Shown in pieces: positions 23,301 through 35,200 of a DNA stretch of 64,000 nucleotides. The DNA lies in assembly GCA_973895155.1 (NCBI GenBank), contig OZ316894.1:7874001-7938000 (forward strand), given 5' to 3'. The DNA is from Marsupella aquatica (taxonomy: Eukaryota; Marchantiophyta). A program made the position numbers and the translations under genes. The notes beneath the pieces were generated by a model. That model worked only from the letters and a program-made list of their open reading frames with translations. It made no database searches and was not told where the DNA came from. Positions within the stretch are counted from its first letter, which is position 1. Each line of letters starts with the position of its first letter.

Positions 23301-26300
23301 GTTCCATCGTATACTACCACTTGCATGTGTTTTGTCTTGGTGTTCTTGGCATTGTTGTAAATCAGTTAAGTTTACAAGAACTAGCCTGACGAAATGGTAA
23401 AGTATTGTCAGACAGCAATTCCTGAACGTTTAGGAAGTATTCACCCAATATAAAAGATGGACAGACGGCTAATTGGATGTTTTAGCGCTGGGACGGATCC
23501 ATTGTCCCGGACTTTGGGTCACTGAATACAAAGAGACACATAGGATCCTCGTCATTGTTTTCTTCCTCTCCTTTGTTATCCCATACAACTATTCTTCATG
23601 TTTTCTGGAGTCCATGGTGCAGAAGGTGTAGGGAACGTGTGCAGTTGTCAGTTCTTAGGTCGTGTCTGTATTGGATGCGAAGAAGCTGACAACAATACAA
23701 TTACCAATTGAGGAATTTGAGCGTACAAGTGGAATTAAAACTCATTTGTGTGTTTTGCAGAGTGTCCTTGCTGGAGGTGCAACCGAAGAAGCTGTCTTGC
23801 CAGAGTTGTTAGTAGACGTAACCCCGCAAACCCCATCAGCTGCTTTGTCTCCCACAGCACAAGTTGCTGTATCTCTTCCCATTTCTGCTACACTAGAGGT
23901 GTCGGGTGCAGGGATTGCTGATGGAACTCCTCCGGTTCCTTCACAGAATCGGACAGTGTCCAGTCCAGTATTGCCAGGTTTGGTCCAAGCAGCGCCAAAG
24001 ACTCCAACCTCATCTGTCCCAACACTGCTGACTTCTAGTTTCGTGAGTAGAACTAAAGAGGAAGATGGAAGCAATGTGGTTAGGAGCAGAGTTGTTCCCA
24101 CCATCTCAGAGGGAGCTCTCGGGAAGGCTAGCAGCATTGGACCAGGACATGGAGCAGGTGGTCTTGGGGCATCATCTCCTGTGCATGCTCCTTTAAATCC
24201 GGGTGGAGCAGGGCATGGTTTTGTTGCTGGTCCAGGAGTGGGGATGAATCCATCTGATAGTACGAAGAGGCCAATAGTAGTGGACGATAGAGTAAGAAAT
24301 GTACAGCTAGCAATGGCTAGTAGATTACTTGAACAGACAGGTGGGAAGCTTGAGCCAAGCGGTTCAGGAGAAGCAGGAACTCTGCCTGATGGAGCAAACC
24401 GAGTCTTCAGTCCTCCTATTGGCTCTAGCCAGCAATGGAGGCCTCATCATCCAGAGGTACGACCTCTCCTTGTTTTGCAGGCCTTTACTCTGTGATAGGC
24501 TGGTAGTTTCCAGTTGTTGCCAGTGGGATTTTCTTCAACTCGAAAGGTCGTATTTGATGTAAGTGAAAAATCCTCTTTTTCTACGGGATACTCATTCTAC
24601 AGTACATAGGGTGTTGAGAGGTCGGATATGTCTGTGGGTTGAAAATATTTATTTTATCGCAATTAATAGGATTCTCATGATCTGAGAGAGAGGTGAACGA
24701 CGAGATCGCGACTAAATTTGAGGCTCCGCGTTGTGGTTTTAGTTCTTAATGGATAGATCTTGATATATTGCTAATTTGCCTTCTCCAGGGACAATTCCCA
24801 TACGGTGGGAGAACTGAAGTGGCTCCTGACCTGAAGCAAAAATTCCTGGAGCGCCTACACCAAGTACAGCAACAAAATCACGGTGGTACATTGCTGAGTC
24901 AAAGTCCTGGTTCAAAGCAGAGCAGCAGCCTTCTACAGCAGGTAGCATGTTACTGGTGTCGTTTGATTGCACGTGTTATATGAGGGTCTTGATGTTATCG
25001 AGAACTTCACGGAAGTTTGTTTGCTGTCATGAGAGAAGTGATACACACAATTATTTGGAAAGGCACCAATTTAATTGATGAGTTGAATGATTCCATATAT
25101 CTTGTAGCCAGTGAGTACACCTGAAAAGATTAAGTGACCGAGAATGTACTGTAGGCCCAACAACTGTTGCATCAGCAACAGCAAGTTCCTCTCGTACAAC
25201 CTTTCCAGTCATCAGCTGCCCAGCAGCAGCAGCAACAGGGTTTTGTTGGGAAGTCTCCTTCCTCACAGAGTCTATCGTCTCCAAGTTCTCAGGCCAAGCA
25301 ACAATCATCTCAAAGTCCCCTGCCATCTTCGCCTGACCTTGGTGCGCTCTCGACCTTACTCATTAAATGTTTGAGGTGTTCTTCATGTGGGCTATTGCAG
25401 TACAACGACTTTTCGTGGTAGTAAAGAAGATAGCTATAGGATTATAAGGAATTATTGGCATAGACTGTTACTCATCAATTGCTTGTCACCATGCTTAAAG
25501 GCCGGATGGTAAGCTTTCTACAGTATGTCGGCCCGAATAGATTGCATCCTCAATACTAAGCTGTCCGTGAGATTTCTAGTGACGGCAAGTGTTTTATGAT
25601 GAGTTCCCTTAGGCCTGTCAGCTTGTGAAAGTGTCACGGTATTCAGTGCTACGCTGCGTTACGCAAGGTTTTTAAGTGAGCAATCCCTGTCTTGTGAGCT
25701 TGTTAATGAGTGAAAGTGTATAGCTTGCGTTACTTCGCAATAATGTAAAATGCACTGGGATTGTCAAAGGTCACTCTGGGAACTGGCTTTTTAACCTCTC
25801 CGGGGGGGAATTTATAATCGGGAGCAGTTTGGAGGCCTGACGCATGATTAGGGCAAATGACTTCATGCTCCATATGTTGTGGCAGGTAGAGGCATGGAGC
25901 AGCCAGCACAATTGCCTGATGATAGTCCGGTTGACACATCTAGTCTAAATGCGGCATTTCCACACAATGCGTCCCTGATCAGTGACGACGATCTCAAGAA
26001 TCACGACACTTTTGATGTCCCTGTAAGGACTTCAGAAATGTTTACTCCATTCAAACGTGCTTTTCTCTTGCTGTGCGGTATTTATCATTTGCAGTATTGC
26101 GGGCTGGCCGGCCGCTGAGATAGGAAGCTTGCTTATCGTCCATACGATAAAGAGTTCAAACGTTGTAGCGTCCATGGACGATAATCGATAACTTTTACAA
26201 GCTGTAGAGTTCGTTTGACAGGTTGCAGGACCAGGATCCCTTGAAGATTTTAGAGAACTTCCACGTGATGTGGATTTCATCCCAGGCCAAGTGGCACCAG

Positions 26301-27519
26301 TTCAGTCATCAGCTGGACTTGGGGTGATAGGTCGTCACCATCCGAATCTAGGAGCAATTGGAGATAAACAATCGGGAGCAAACAGTGCACTTCATGATCA
26401 ACAATATAACAAAGACGCACTAGCTTCGGCCTATTTGAATATCCCTCAGCACCAAGACTCGGAACGACCGAAGAGCTACATTCCGGTATTTTTCTTACTG
26501 TAAAAGGTTCAGCCACCCAGTGTATTCTTGTCAAAGTAGATGAAAGTTCTTGTTGATGTTGAAGCTTTTGCCAAGTTATTGACGGGAATATGGGTGTAGT
26601 ATAGCTCTCGCTACTTATATTCTATTCTGTTTTGCAGAGGAATCCAGCTGTTGCCCCTTCCAGTTATCCTCAAGTCCCGGTTCCAATTATAGACAATCCA
26701 GCACTCTGGGAGCATTTGGATACAGAAATACTGTTCTTTGCCTTCTATTTTCAGCAGGCAAACCTTTTACACTTCTAAATGCTGTTTTCGACTGTGTTGT
26801 CTTTTAATATAGCTACCCCAGCATTTTATCTTTTTTGTAAGGTAGGCTGGATTCTTGAAGGATATTATGAACCGCGGGATTGGTTAGGATGTTTGTATCC
26901 TATCACCCAGAGTGCACCCAGGGGGACAAAGATCAGTGTTACTTGCAGCTGACCTGAGTTCTCTGTCGTCTCTCAGGGTACATATCAGCAATATTTGGCA
27001 GCAAGAGAGTTGAAAAAGCATTCTTGGAGATATCACAAAAAGTACAACACGTGGTTTCAACGACATGAAGAACCAAAGATCACAACGGACGAGTTTGAGC
27101 AGGGTACATATGTCTACTTCGATTTCCACATTGTACACGATGATCATCAGCAGGGCTGGTATGTCATTCTCATTCCTTGTTTTGTATCGGAAGTTTATTT
27201 GAATGTATTTGACCTTTTCAAGATATGTTTCTGATGCCAGTGCAGGTTTGGTAAGAATAGATACAAAATAGTGTTTGCAGGTTTAGTGTTGTATGTGAGC
27301 CCCTTGATAAAAAGGGTCTTCCCGACGTGTCAGTGTAGTCGAGGTCTTTTCTTGCTTCTTTCGGCCGGTCATGCCATCTACTATCACGTGTTGAGAATTC
27401 CTTAAATTTGCCGACTTTTAAGCGTAATCTGTTTGACTGCGTGGTTGAACAGGTGTCAGCGGATTAAAACAGAGTTTACCTTTGAATATAGCTACTTGGA
27501 AGATGAACTCATGGTGTAA
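20398..27519 (+). CDS. NOT3: CCR4-NOT transcription complex subunit 3 (NOT3/NOT5), 15 exons
   Basis: Exons: 20398-20490, 21038-21169, 21321-21458, 21812-21862, 22272-22361, 22485-22631, 22974-23099, 23761-24456, 24789-24941, 25155-25341, 25886-26022, 26222-26485, 26638-26757, 26977-27158 and 27453-27519. They total 2583 nt (860 residues), close to the size of plant NOT3. The N-terminal Not3 coiled-coil domain (about residues 1-240) begins [17 protein letters not shown] and includes [20 protein letters not shown] and [19 protein letters not shown] Pro/Ser/Gln-rich linker with polyglutamine stretches follows. The C-terminal NOT box (about 738-860) has [18 protein letters not shown] and ends [12 protein letters not shown]. 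Known role: scaffold of the cytoplasmic CCR4-NOT complex, which deadenylates mRNA and represses translation. Intron 13 begins with GC rather than GT (26758); every other border is GT-AG. All phases agree, so the model needs no frameshift. Confidence 0.96.
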
Positions 27520-30463
27520 ATCGTGATCCAGTGAATAATTTGATCTGTCAAGTCCCAAATGTTTGTTAATCAACCATTCAAATGAATTTGTATGGTGACA
27601 TGGAATGAATGTGGAATCTTGCATTGAATCATTTTTTTAGTGCTGGTTGTGATCATGGCACTTCGTAGGGTCGTTCAAGGAAATCGGTATTTCTGTTGTA
27701 CCATAGCAAAGCTTGCGATCCGATATTTGGCATATTGAAATTCCTTACTCTATTCCGAGAAAAATGCTCTTTGTGAGTTCTCGGCTGAGCCTAGCAGCAA
27801 AGAGGGAATCTAAGCCAATTACACTCAAAATCTCCTTCACGTGGAAACAAAATGGAGGAAGCTTAAACCACAAGTTCTAGTATGAAGTACTATGGGTAAT
27901 CCATGGTTCTCATCTCACATACAGCATATGAAAGAACATATGCTTTTGGGAGTTTTTGAGTATCAGTGTCATCTCATTACACCACTGCGGGACGATCGAT
28001 GACTCAAAACGTAAATCTTGGTGAGATCTATATTCCACAAGAACCGCATTTAAAACAGTTCATAAGGACTGTGGACTCAATCGATCCCGTTGCCTCACTT
28101 TGTCTCTCCATATGCTCTGCCTTGACGAATGATTACTCTCTGCCATGGAATGGATTTCATGGCAGGCTCCTCAATGTCCAGTACTCTTCTGTGACAAATA
28201 GTTCACAGAATGGCAATCTTTCGTTCCAATTGATGCTGAGTTGACTGCTGCAAGCGCTTCCTATATGGGGGAGGGCCTCAAGAACGGCTTGCTAAAATAA
28301 TATGGGCATACGCATCTGGTTGAATCGCGCCCCTTCTTGAGAGGCCGGAACCTTCTGAGAGAAAATGGCGTTCACCCCTGGTTGGATCGTGCCCGTTCTT
28401 GAAGGGCCAACAGATTGCTTTGTGTGCCTTCGGCATGGGCAAAGACCTTTGAGTAGTTGTAAAGGGTTCCTTTTGCTCGTCAGAGGGAAGGGCCATTTGA
28501 AATGTTTTTAGTGACTTCGAGCCTTCTGGGAGGTGGGCAGTGGTAGAAGCACTGACATGAACGCTGAAATAAATAGTCGGCATCTATTGCACAATTGCAT
28601 CTGATTCGCCAATCCTGTAGCCGCAAACTCATGGGGGAGTAAATTTACTTCACAATTGAAATGGATCCTAACAAATCAAATCAATCACCATGGGCTCACA
28701 AAAATCAATAAGATTTGGTGGGCTCTGAAATTTCAGAGTGTTGAAAACATTCATGTGACTGTGAAACTGTTATTTAAAATCATGTGCCTACACTGTCCAC
28801 TCAAATTTTCTTAAGATGGCCATATTGATTATAATTGCTATTTTGCAATATGAAGTCAAAGGCCCAGGCATTGTTCCGTTGAGATATGTAAAAAACCATC
28901 AGGACTACGAACCCTGACATCAGTCAGACTATGGTCCAAAAGGAGCATTTAGGATGGAACACAACAAATCAATAATTAAAGGGAATAGAAGAGCAACTGA
29001 AATTCTTTGATTTGTTTCAATAGATGGTTTGATATTTTTCACTCAAGACTAGCCTAATTACCCGTTATCTTGAACACAAATAACATTTATTCAACACAAC
29101 ACCTAGGCATTGTGTTTGAGTGGGGCTAAGATGAAAAATGTAAATTATTGGGTCCTCTCACAGGAAAAGACATTTAAACTAACACACAATTTGAGTTTTG
29201 ACTCTAAACTATTTTATGTTGAGCACAAAAAGTACCAAAATTCATAAATCATATAACAATATTTATAAATAAAATATTCAAGCACAACACAAAAAGTACA
29301 AAAGTCATAAATTATATGACAATGCCTACATTTATTTGAGGAAAACGCCCATTATCAAACACAACGCTATTAATTAGATTAAATATGATAATCAAAACTC
29401 GAATACTGTTTGGAGGAATAGTGAAGTGGGTTCCATGACAGCCTCACTCTTGGCGCCCTTCCTTTCCAAACAAGTCCCCTTTATTGGGCCCGCACCACAC
29501 GCAAAAGCCAAGCAAGCCAAATGTCCTTCCTCACCGCTCCAGCTTCAATTCAGGTCGACGACGACTCTCTCGTGCTCGATCAGTCGAAGCTCCGTCTGTC
29601 GTCTGATTTTCGCCCGTCAGGGCTGAAAGGGCTTTTGAGATCGCAAGACCCTGCCTGCCAAGCACTTCGAGAAGAAGCTGCGGTCCAGCAGAGCAGAGCA
29701 GTGCCGTGTGGAGTGAAGTGGAGTGAAGTGGAGTGCAGCATCGAGGATCGTCTATAACTCTGGAGGATTGGTTTGGTACAAGTTTCCGGAGATTCGCTGA
29801 GAGGATCACTTGAGTGGTTCTCTCTCTACAGTGAAGCTTGTCCTTCGCATGTGACGAATAGTGGAGAGCAGTCAATCTTGAGGTGCGCTTCCTATTGCTT
29901 TAGTGTACTGCGAGAATCGGGTTTACTTTCTCTTTTTTCATTGTACGTCAGGGTTGGTTGACGGGGAAAACTTCGAGGTTGTTGTTTCGGTGATGTTGAT
30001 GTCGAGTCGAGGGCGGGATGAAGGGTAGAAGATGTGCGGAGGCTTTCTTTCGTTTGCGTTGAGGTTGCAATATCTCGCTTTTGTTCTGACCGTAGTGTGG
30101 TGAGTATCATTTTGCCTTTCCTTCGTTTGCGTCGAGGGTGCAATATCTTACTTACTGCTGTTCTGGGGCTTTGTAGTGTGGTGAGTCGAATTTCAATTGG
30201 AGTGAGAAGTGGATTGTAATTCGGATGGAGGAGTGAATGAATTAGGTTTACGGTAATCAAGCCAAGTCCTCGGCATACGAGAGCGCCCAGAATGCTTGAG
30301 AGATAGTCTGCGAAACCCTAAACTCAAGTCGTACAAGGGGTTACTGAGAGTCGTAGCTTAGCTTGGCAAAACAAGGCCAGACGGGTCGGAGTGGAGGAAG
30401 TTTTTCCAGGGCCGGAGGAAGAGGGATAATCGTTCGGGTGAGTGGGGCTCCGAAGGCGTCAAG
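27520..30463. other. Intergenic region between NOT3 and SKIP; probable SKIP leader at its right end
   Basis: From 27520 to about 29400 the sequence is AT-rich with no recognisable gene. From about 29420 it becomes GC-richer, with CT/GA-rich tracts and several short upstream open frames, the look of a promoter plus 5' UTR for the SKIP gene. Two near-copies of TTTCGTTTGCGTYGAGGYTGCAA-like sequence at about 30049 and 30124 form a local duplication. A leader intron is possible but cannot be fixed from sequence alone. Confidence 0.45.
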
Positions 30464-32269
30464 ATGTCGGCCGTGGAGTTTCTCGGGCATCTACCCGCGC
30501 CCACACACACGAAGGCGTCAACTTACGATGTGGCGTCGGATCCGTGGTTCAAGGGGCGGGTGGAGGCAGTGAAGGCGACGCAGGAGGTGGCTAAGCGTCA
30601 CAAAGAAGTGCCTCCGTATGGGAAGAGGGGTGGCTTCATTCCTCGCAAGGTGGAGGATTTCGGAGATGGGGGAGCGTTTCCGGAGATTCACGTGGCTCAG
30701 TACCCCCTGGATATGGGCAGGAAGGAACAAAAAGTCGACAGTAAAATCCTCCCCGTCGGTGTCGACGCGAAAGGCAGCATCGCTTTCGACACTATCGTCA
30801 AGCAGGGTGAAAATGCCTCCAAAATTGTGTACTCCCAGCACTCCGATCTCATCCCGAAAGTTCCCACGGAGGTTGTTGCCGAGAGGCCTGATGAAGAGGA
30901 AGTGCAGGAGACGACTGACAGAACGAAGGCTGCCCTGGAGAAGATTGTGTCAGCCAGGCTGAGTGCCGCGCAGCCGAAGAGTGTTCCCAATCAGAATTCG
31001 GCTCCTTCCTACATTAAGTACACCCCCTCCCAGCAGTCAGCTGCATTCAATTCTGGCGCGAAGGAGAGAGTCATTCGGATGGTGGAAATGCCAAAGGATC
31101 CTCTTGAGCCACCGAAATTCAAGCACAAGCGTGTACCTAAAGCAGCTGGGTCGCCCCCCGTTCCTGTAATGCATTCTCCTCCTCGCCCCGTGACTGTGAA
31201 GGACCAACAGGACTGGAAAATTCCCCCTTGTATCTCGAATTGGAAGAACCCTAAAGGATATACCATACCGTTGGACAAGCGTCTTGCGGCTGACGGCAGG
31301 GGTCTTCAAGAGGTCCAAATCAACGACAACTTTGCCAAGCTCTCCGAAGCGCTCTACGTCGCAGAGCAGAAGGCTAGAGAGGCAGTCGAAATGCGTTCCA
31401 AGATTCAGAGGGAGTTGATGATGAAGGAGAAGGAGAAGAAGGAGCAGGAGCTCCGAATGCTGGCACAGCGAGCCAGGATGGAAAGAGCAGGCGGTGCAGG
31501 TGTTGGGCCTGAGAGGGTTGGCCCTGGAATGGGAGCTGGGCTTGGGCCAGGGGACAGGAAAATGGATGACAGTGACGCTCCTAGAGCTGTTAGCAAAGAC
31601 GAGCGGCAGAGGGAGTCCAAAGAAGAGCGGGAGGAGCGTCTTAAGCGGGAAGCGATTCGAGAAGAGAGAAGGAGAGACAGAGAGCGGGAAAGGAGATTGG
31701 AAGCCAAAGACGGACCTACTGGAAAGAAGAGTAAGATCACGAGAGACAGGGACAGGGACATCAGCGAAAAAGTGGCACTTGGAATGGCCAACACTGGAGC
31801 AGCAGGTGGAGAGGTCATGTACGACCAACGGCTTTTCAATCAAGAGCAAGGAATGGAATCAGGATTTGCTGCAGATGATTCATATAATGTATACGACAAA
31901 GGTTTGTTTACGTCTCAGAATGCTATTGGAGGGTTATACCGGCCTCGTAAGGATGCCGACTCTGAAGTATATGGAGGCGAGCAGCTAGAGAAGGTGTTGA
32001 AAACAGACCGCTTTAGAGCAGACAAAGGATTCGCAGGGGCAACTGAAAGAGAAAGCAGAGATAGTAGGCCTGTCAACTTTGAGGAGGCAGAGGAAGCAGA
32101 TCCCTTCGGTCTAGACCAGTTCTTGACAGAGGTGAAGAAGGGAAAGAAGGCGCTTGACAGGGTTGGTGGAGGTGGAACAATGAGGGCTAGCGCTGGGTCT
32201 GGAACTAGAGAGAGCTACGAGGGTGGTTCGAGCCGCAGTCACTTGGATTTTGAGAGGGGTGGTCGTTGA
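30464..32269 (+). CDS. SKIP: SNW/SKI-interacting protein (SKIP), intronless
   Basis: The 601-codon frame is uninterrupted and close in length to plant SKIP. The N-terminus has the family's DPWFKGR and RKVEDFGDGGAFPEIHVAQYP. The SNW domain (about residues 185-350) contains PSYIKYTPSQQSAAFNSGAK, the signature SNWKNPKGYTIPLDKRLAAD and NDNFAKLSEALYVAEQKARE. A highly charged Lys/Glu/Arg coiled-coil region follows (about 310-440), then a C-terminal part with KALDRV and a Ser/Gly tail. Known role: a nuclear spliceosome component (NineTeen/Prp19-associated) and transcription co-regulator, in plants linked to clock-gene splicing and stress responses. The ATG at 30464 follows a GC-rich leader and gives the expected conserved N-terminus. 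A small Met/Gly-Pro insertion (GVGPERVGPGMGAGLGPG) lies in the coiled-coil region. Confidence 0.97.
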   Translation: MSAVEFLGHLPAPTHTKASTYDVASDPWFKGRVEAVKATQEVAKRHKEVPPYGKRGGFIPRKVEDFGDGGAFPEIHVAQYPLDMGRKEQKVDSKILPVGVDAKGSIAFDTIVKQGENASKIVYSQHSDLIPKVPTEVVAERPDEEEVQETTDRTKAALEKIVSARLSAAQPKSVPNQNSAPSYIKYTPSQQSAAFNSGAKERVIRMVEMPKDPLEPPKFKHKRVPKAAGSPPVPVMHSPPRPVTVKDQQDWKIPPCISNWKNPKGYTIPLDKRLAADGRGLQEVQINDNFAKLSEALYVAEQKAREAVEMRSKIQRELMMKEKEKKEQELRMLAQRARMERAGGAGVGPERVGPGMGAGLGPGDRKMDDSDAPRAVSKDERQRESKEEREERLKREAIREERRRDRERERRLEAKDGPTGKKSKITRDRDRDISEKVALGMANTGAAGGEVMYDQRLFNQEQGMESGFAADDSYNVYDKGLFTSQNAIGGLYRPRKDADSEVYGGEQLEKVLKTDRFRADKGFAGATERESRDSRPVNFEEAEEADPFGLDQFLTEVKKGKKALDRVGGGGTMRASAGSGTRESYEGGSSRSHLDFERGGR

Positions 32270-35200
32270 CCTGAAGTCTTTCAAGAATTAGATAGGGCTT
32301 CTACCTGGGAAGTGCTGATGACGTAACTGTTAGTGAGAAAATTCTCGAGTGTCCAGGGCCTCTAGTGGGAATCTACTGCACTCAATATCAATGGTTGCTT
32401 CTAAGATTGCTAAATGATATGTTTTTATAGAATCATTGCCGATCGCGTCACATTTGAGAACTTCTCAAAAAGGAATACGAGTGAGGACATCTTGGCTAGC
32501 AATCGAGCAATCTTTGCATGATGTCATCTGATCTGCTCCCAGGAATATTAGTTTACAGAAAATGCGTGAAACGACTAGTGGGAGTACGTAATGGACGTGG
32601 AGAAGAAAGGCTTGCTTATTTTGCTTTGACAGTTCAGGGATCATGGTAGAAATTGCTTGGAGGCTACCATAATTGTCTTGGTGTAGAATATCTTGGACGA
32701 GAAATGAGGTCTTCGAATCTGTAAATGTATTATAAATCACGAAACGCAAACCCCGAATGTCTAGCATGAGTGGTCCAACGATGACCTTTCGCGTTTGGTT
32801 GCAGTCTCTTAAGGCTTTCCGAGAGGTTCTGGATAGTCTTTGAAACAGTTTTAAAGTCTATGCTTGAGTCAAACTCTATCTTCTTAAATTTCAAGAAATG
32901 TGTCTATGACGCTGAACTGATTGCCATTTAAACTTTTATGCTCCTGGAATCTTAGTAAGCCTTGCAGGGCTTCCATTGAATTTCCCTTTACTTTGCAATC
33001 TCCGCCCACAGCCGAATGCATTAGACAAGATCTTTGCCCACTTTAATTTCGCCAATCATGGTTGCCAGTCTTGCCACTCTCTTTCATCGTGTCTGCTACT
33101 CAACGCCGAAGCATTTCTTGTCTTGTGAGCTTTGGGTAGTGAAGGTCTCACTAGCATGCGATACAGTTGAAAGTAAAGTGAGTGTGTGGGTGACATGCAA
33201 AGGATACATGGAAGAGGTGCGTGGGAGGGATAAGAAGTTAAGCAGGGTCTGAAATTCAAAAGGAAGGCAAACTGAGCAAGATGCGAACCGGGGTGAACTG
33301 AGTGGGATGGACTAGAGCTCTCGCTAAATGATTTCTCCGGGACATCATGGTTGGTGTGAAATGGGTGAGATAGCCACGCTGGACTCCCCTTACTCTCCCT
33401 ACATGGGTACTCCGGGACGTCGAGGGAAATTCAACAATTGGAAACATGGTCGGGATTGCTGAGGGGTACAATTATTTGGTATTAGGTTACCACAACATTA
33501 TGTGGCCTACCAAGTTCAAATTCCTCCTGAATCGCTTCAGATGACCCATGTGGAAACCCGAACTCGAGCAATTCATACATTTGGATTCCGTGGAGGAATG
33601 AGTCATCAAATGAATGACAGCGGATTCAACGCACCTGGGGGCATTCTCAATTGGGCCGAATTGTCGGAGATAGTGAACTTCACTGCCCTCAGTTCCTCAT
33701 CTTTCAAGGTACGATAACGTCTGAATTGTTTATTTTTCACTGTTACTAACATGCTAGATGTCTTCTGGCCTGCACCATTGCCTTTGCCTTTGCCTTTGCC
33801 TCTGTCTTAGTTTATGGTTCTGTGCATGTTATTTCTGTTCGACTATCTGCAAATCTCTCTGCTTACTATTTACGTGAAAGACTTCAGAGTTGCAAACAGT
33901 TTTCTACCTGTAGTTCGGCAAGGTCTAATTGCCTGGTTGGAGACGTTAGTTCGCTGTTACGGAAGCGAAGGACAGATAGTCCAATTGCTGCAGATACCGC
34001 TACAACTATAGATTCTGTCTGGGTACCTTCACAACCGTGCATTAGCGTCGCCTGGCTGCCTCTCTAGTCTGGTTCCTAGACCTCAACTATATCCTGGATG
34101 TAGTTGCTTTGTGTGTACGAATTTGCACATTATATCACCAGCATCTGCGCTTGAATGCGATCTATTTGCATGAGAGTCCGAATATCCCGAGTTAACAAGT
34201 GACCTCAAACCACCTGCAAATCTAGTTGTAATCTAGTTTTGCTTTCCATGGCCCCATGCAGGGCAGCAGCCTCTCAGGCACCGACGCAGATCAAATCAAC
34301 CATGTGCTTTTCACAAACAGTTGGATGCACACAAAATCAGCCAGCTCCTGATTTTGAATATTCCGGCATCGATGGTCCACATCAGGAAGCCCCAAATTAA
34401 TGTCCCTCAGATGTGTTACAGGATTGATGCCGTGAATGGCTATTCTGAGAGTCCGGATAGATTGGATCTGTAATGCCCGAAGTAGTCATGCATGGCATTA
34501 ACAAGTGATGCTTTAGCAAAATTTGACCTTCTCCGCAGGTAGGCAATCAATCGGTCCACACACAGTAGCAATTACACATCAAGATGACCTTAGGAGAGAG
34601 AATAAAGCTTTAAATGTGTATAGTAAGTGATTATCGGCTAGGCATCTACCCGCCACAGAATGAAATAAAGGAAGAACAGTTCAATCCCCTTTCTGGTGGT
34701 CACTCACAGTATGGCTCCAAGTTATCTCAGCTGGATGCTTTTTACTCATCGATAGGCAAGTGACCACTTGAGCATCCGGAGATCTTTGAACTGTTCTTGT
34801 TAGGCCAAGTTGACATTCTTTTCTGGAAAGTCACTTCACTAAAATCTAAGTAGGCCGCATGTATTAGCTAGATGTATGTCGTTAACCATTGATTATGTCG
34901 ATACAACCATATCTTCTTCTCAGAAACAGCCGACAAAGACTCACCTGAAGATTGAGGAAATTGATTCATGCTGCTGGAGGGAGGGATGCTACATTGGTTT
35001 AGAAGTCAGTTGGTGTAAGAGAATCACAGTGCGCTTCTAGGATCTACAAGTTTTCAGATTTCTCAGTTTGCTCCCTGTATTGCAAATCACTTCCTTAAAG
35101 CTACTCTTCTTTGTTTTGGATCACATGTTCCGTGCTTGTATATTTTGAGAAATGCTTGAACCAGCCAACAAGCAGGTAGAACCACAAACGAGAAAAACAA

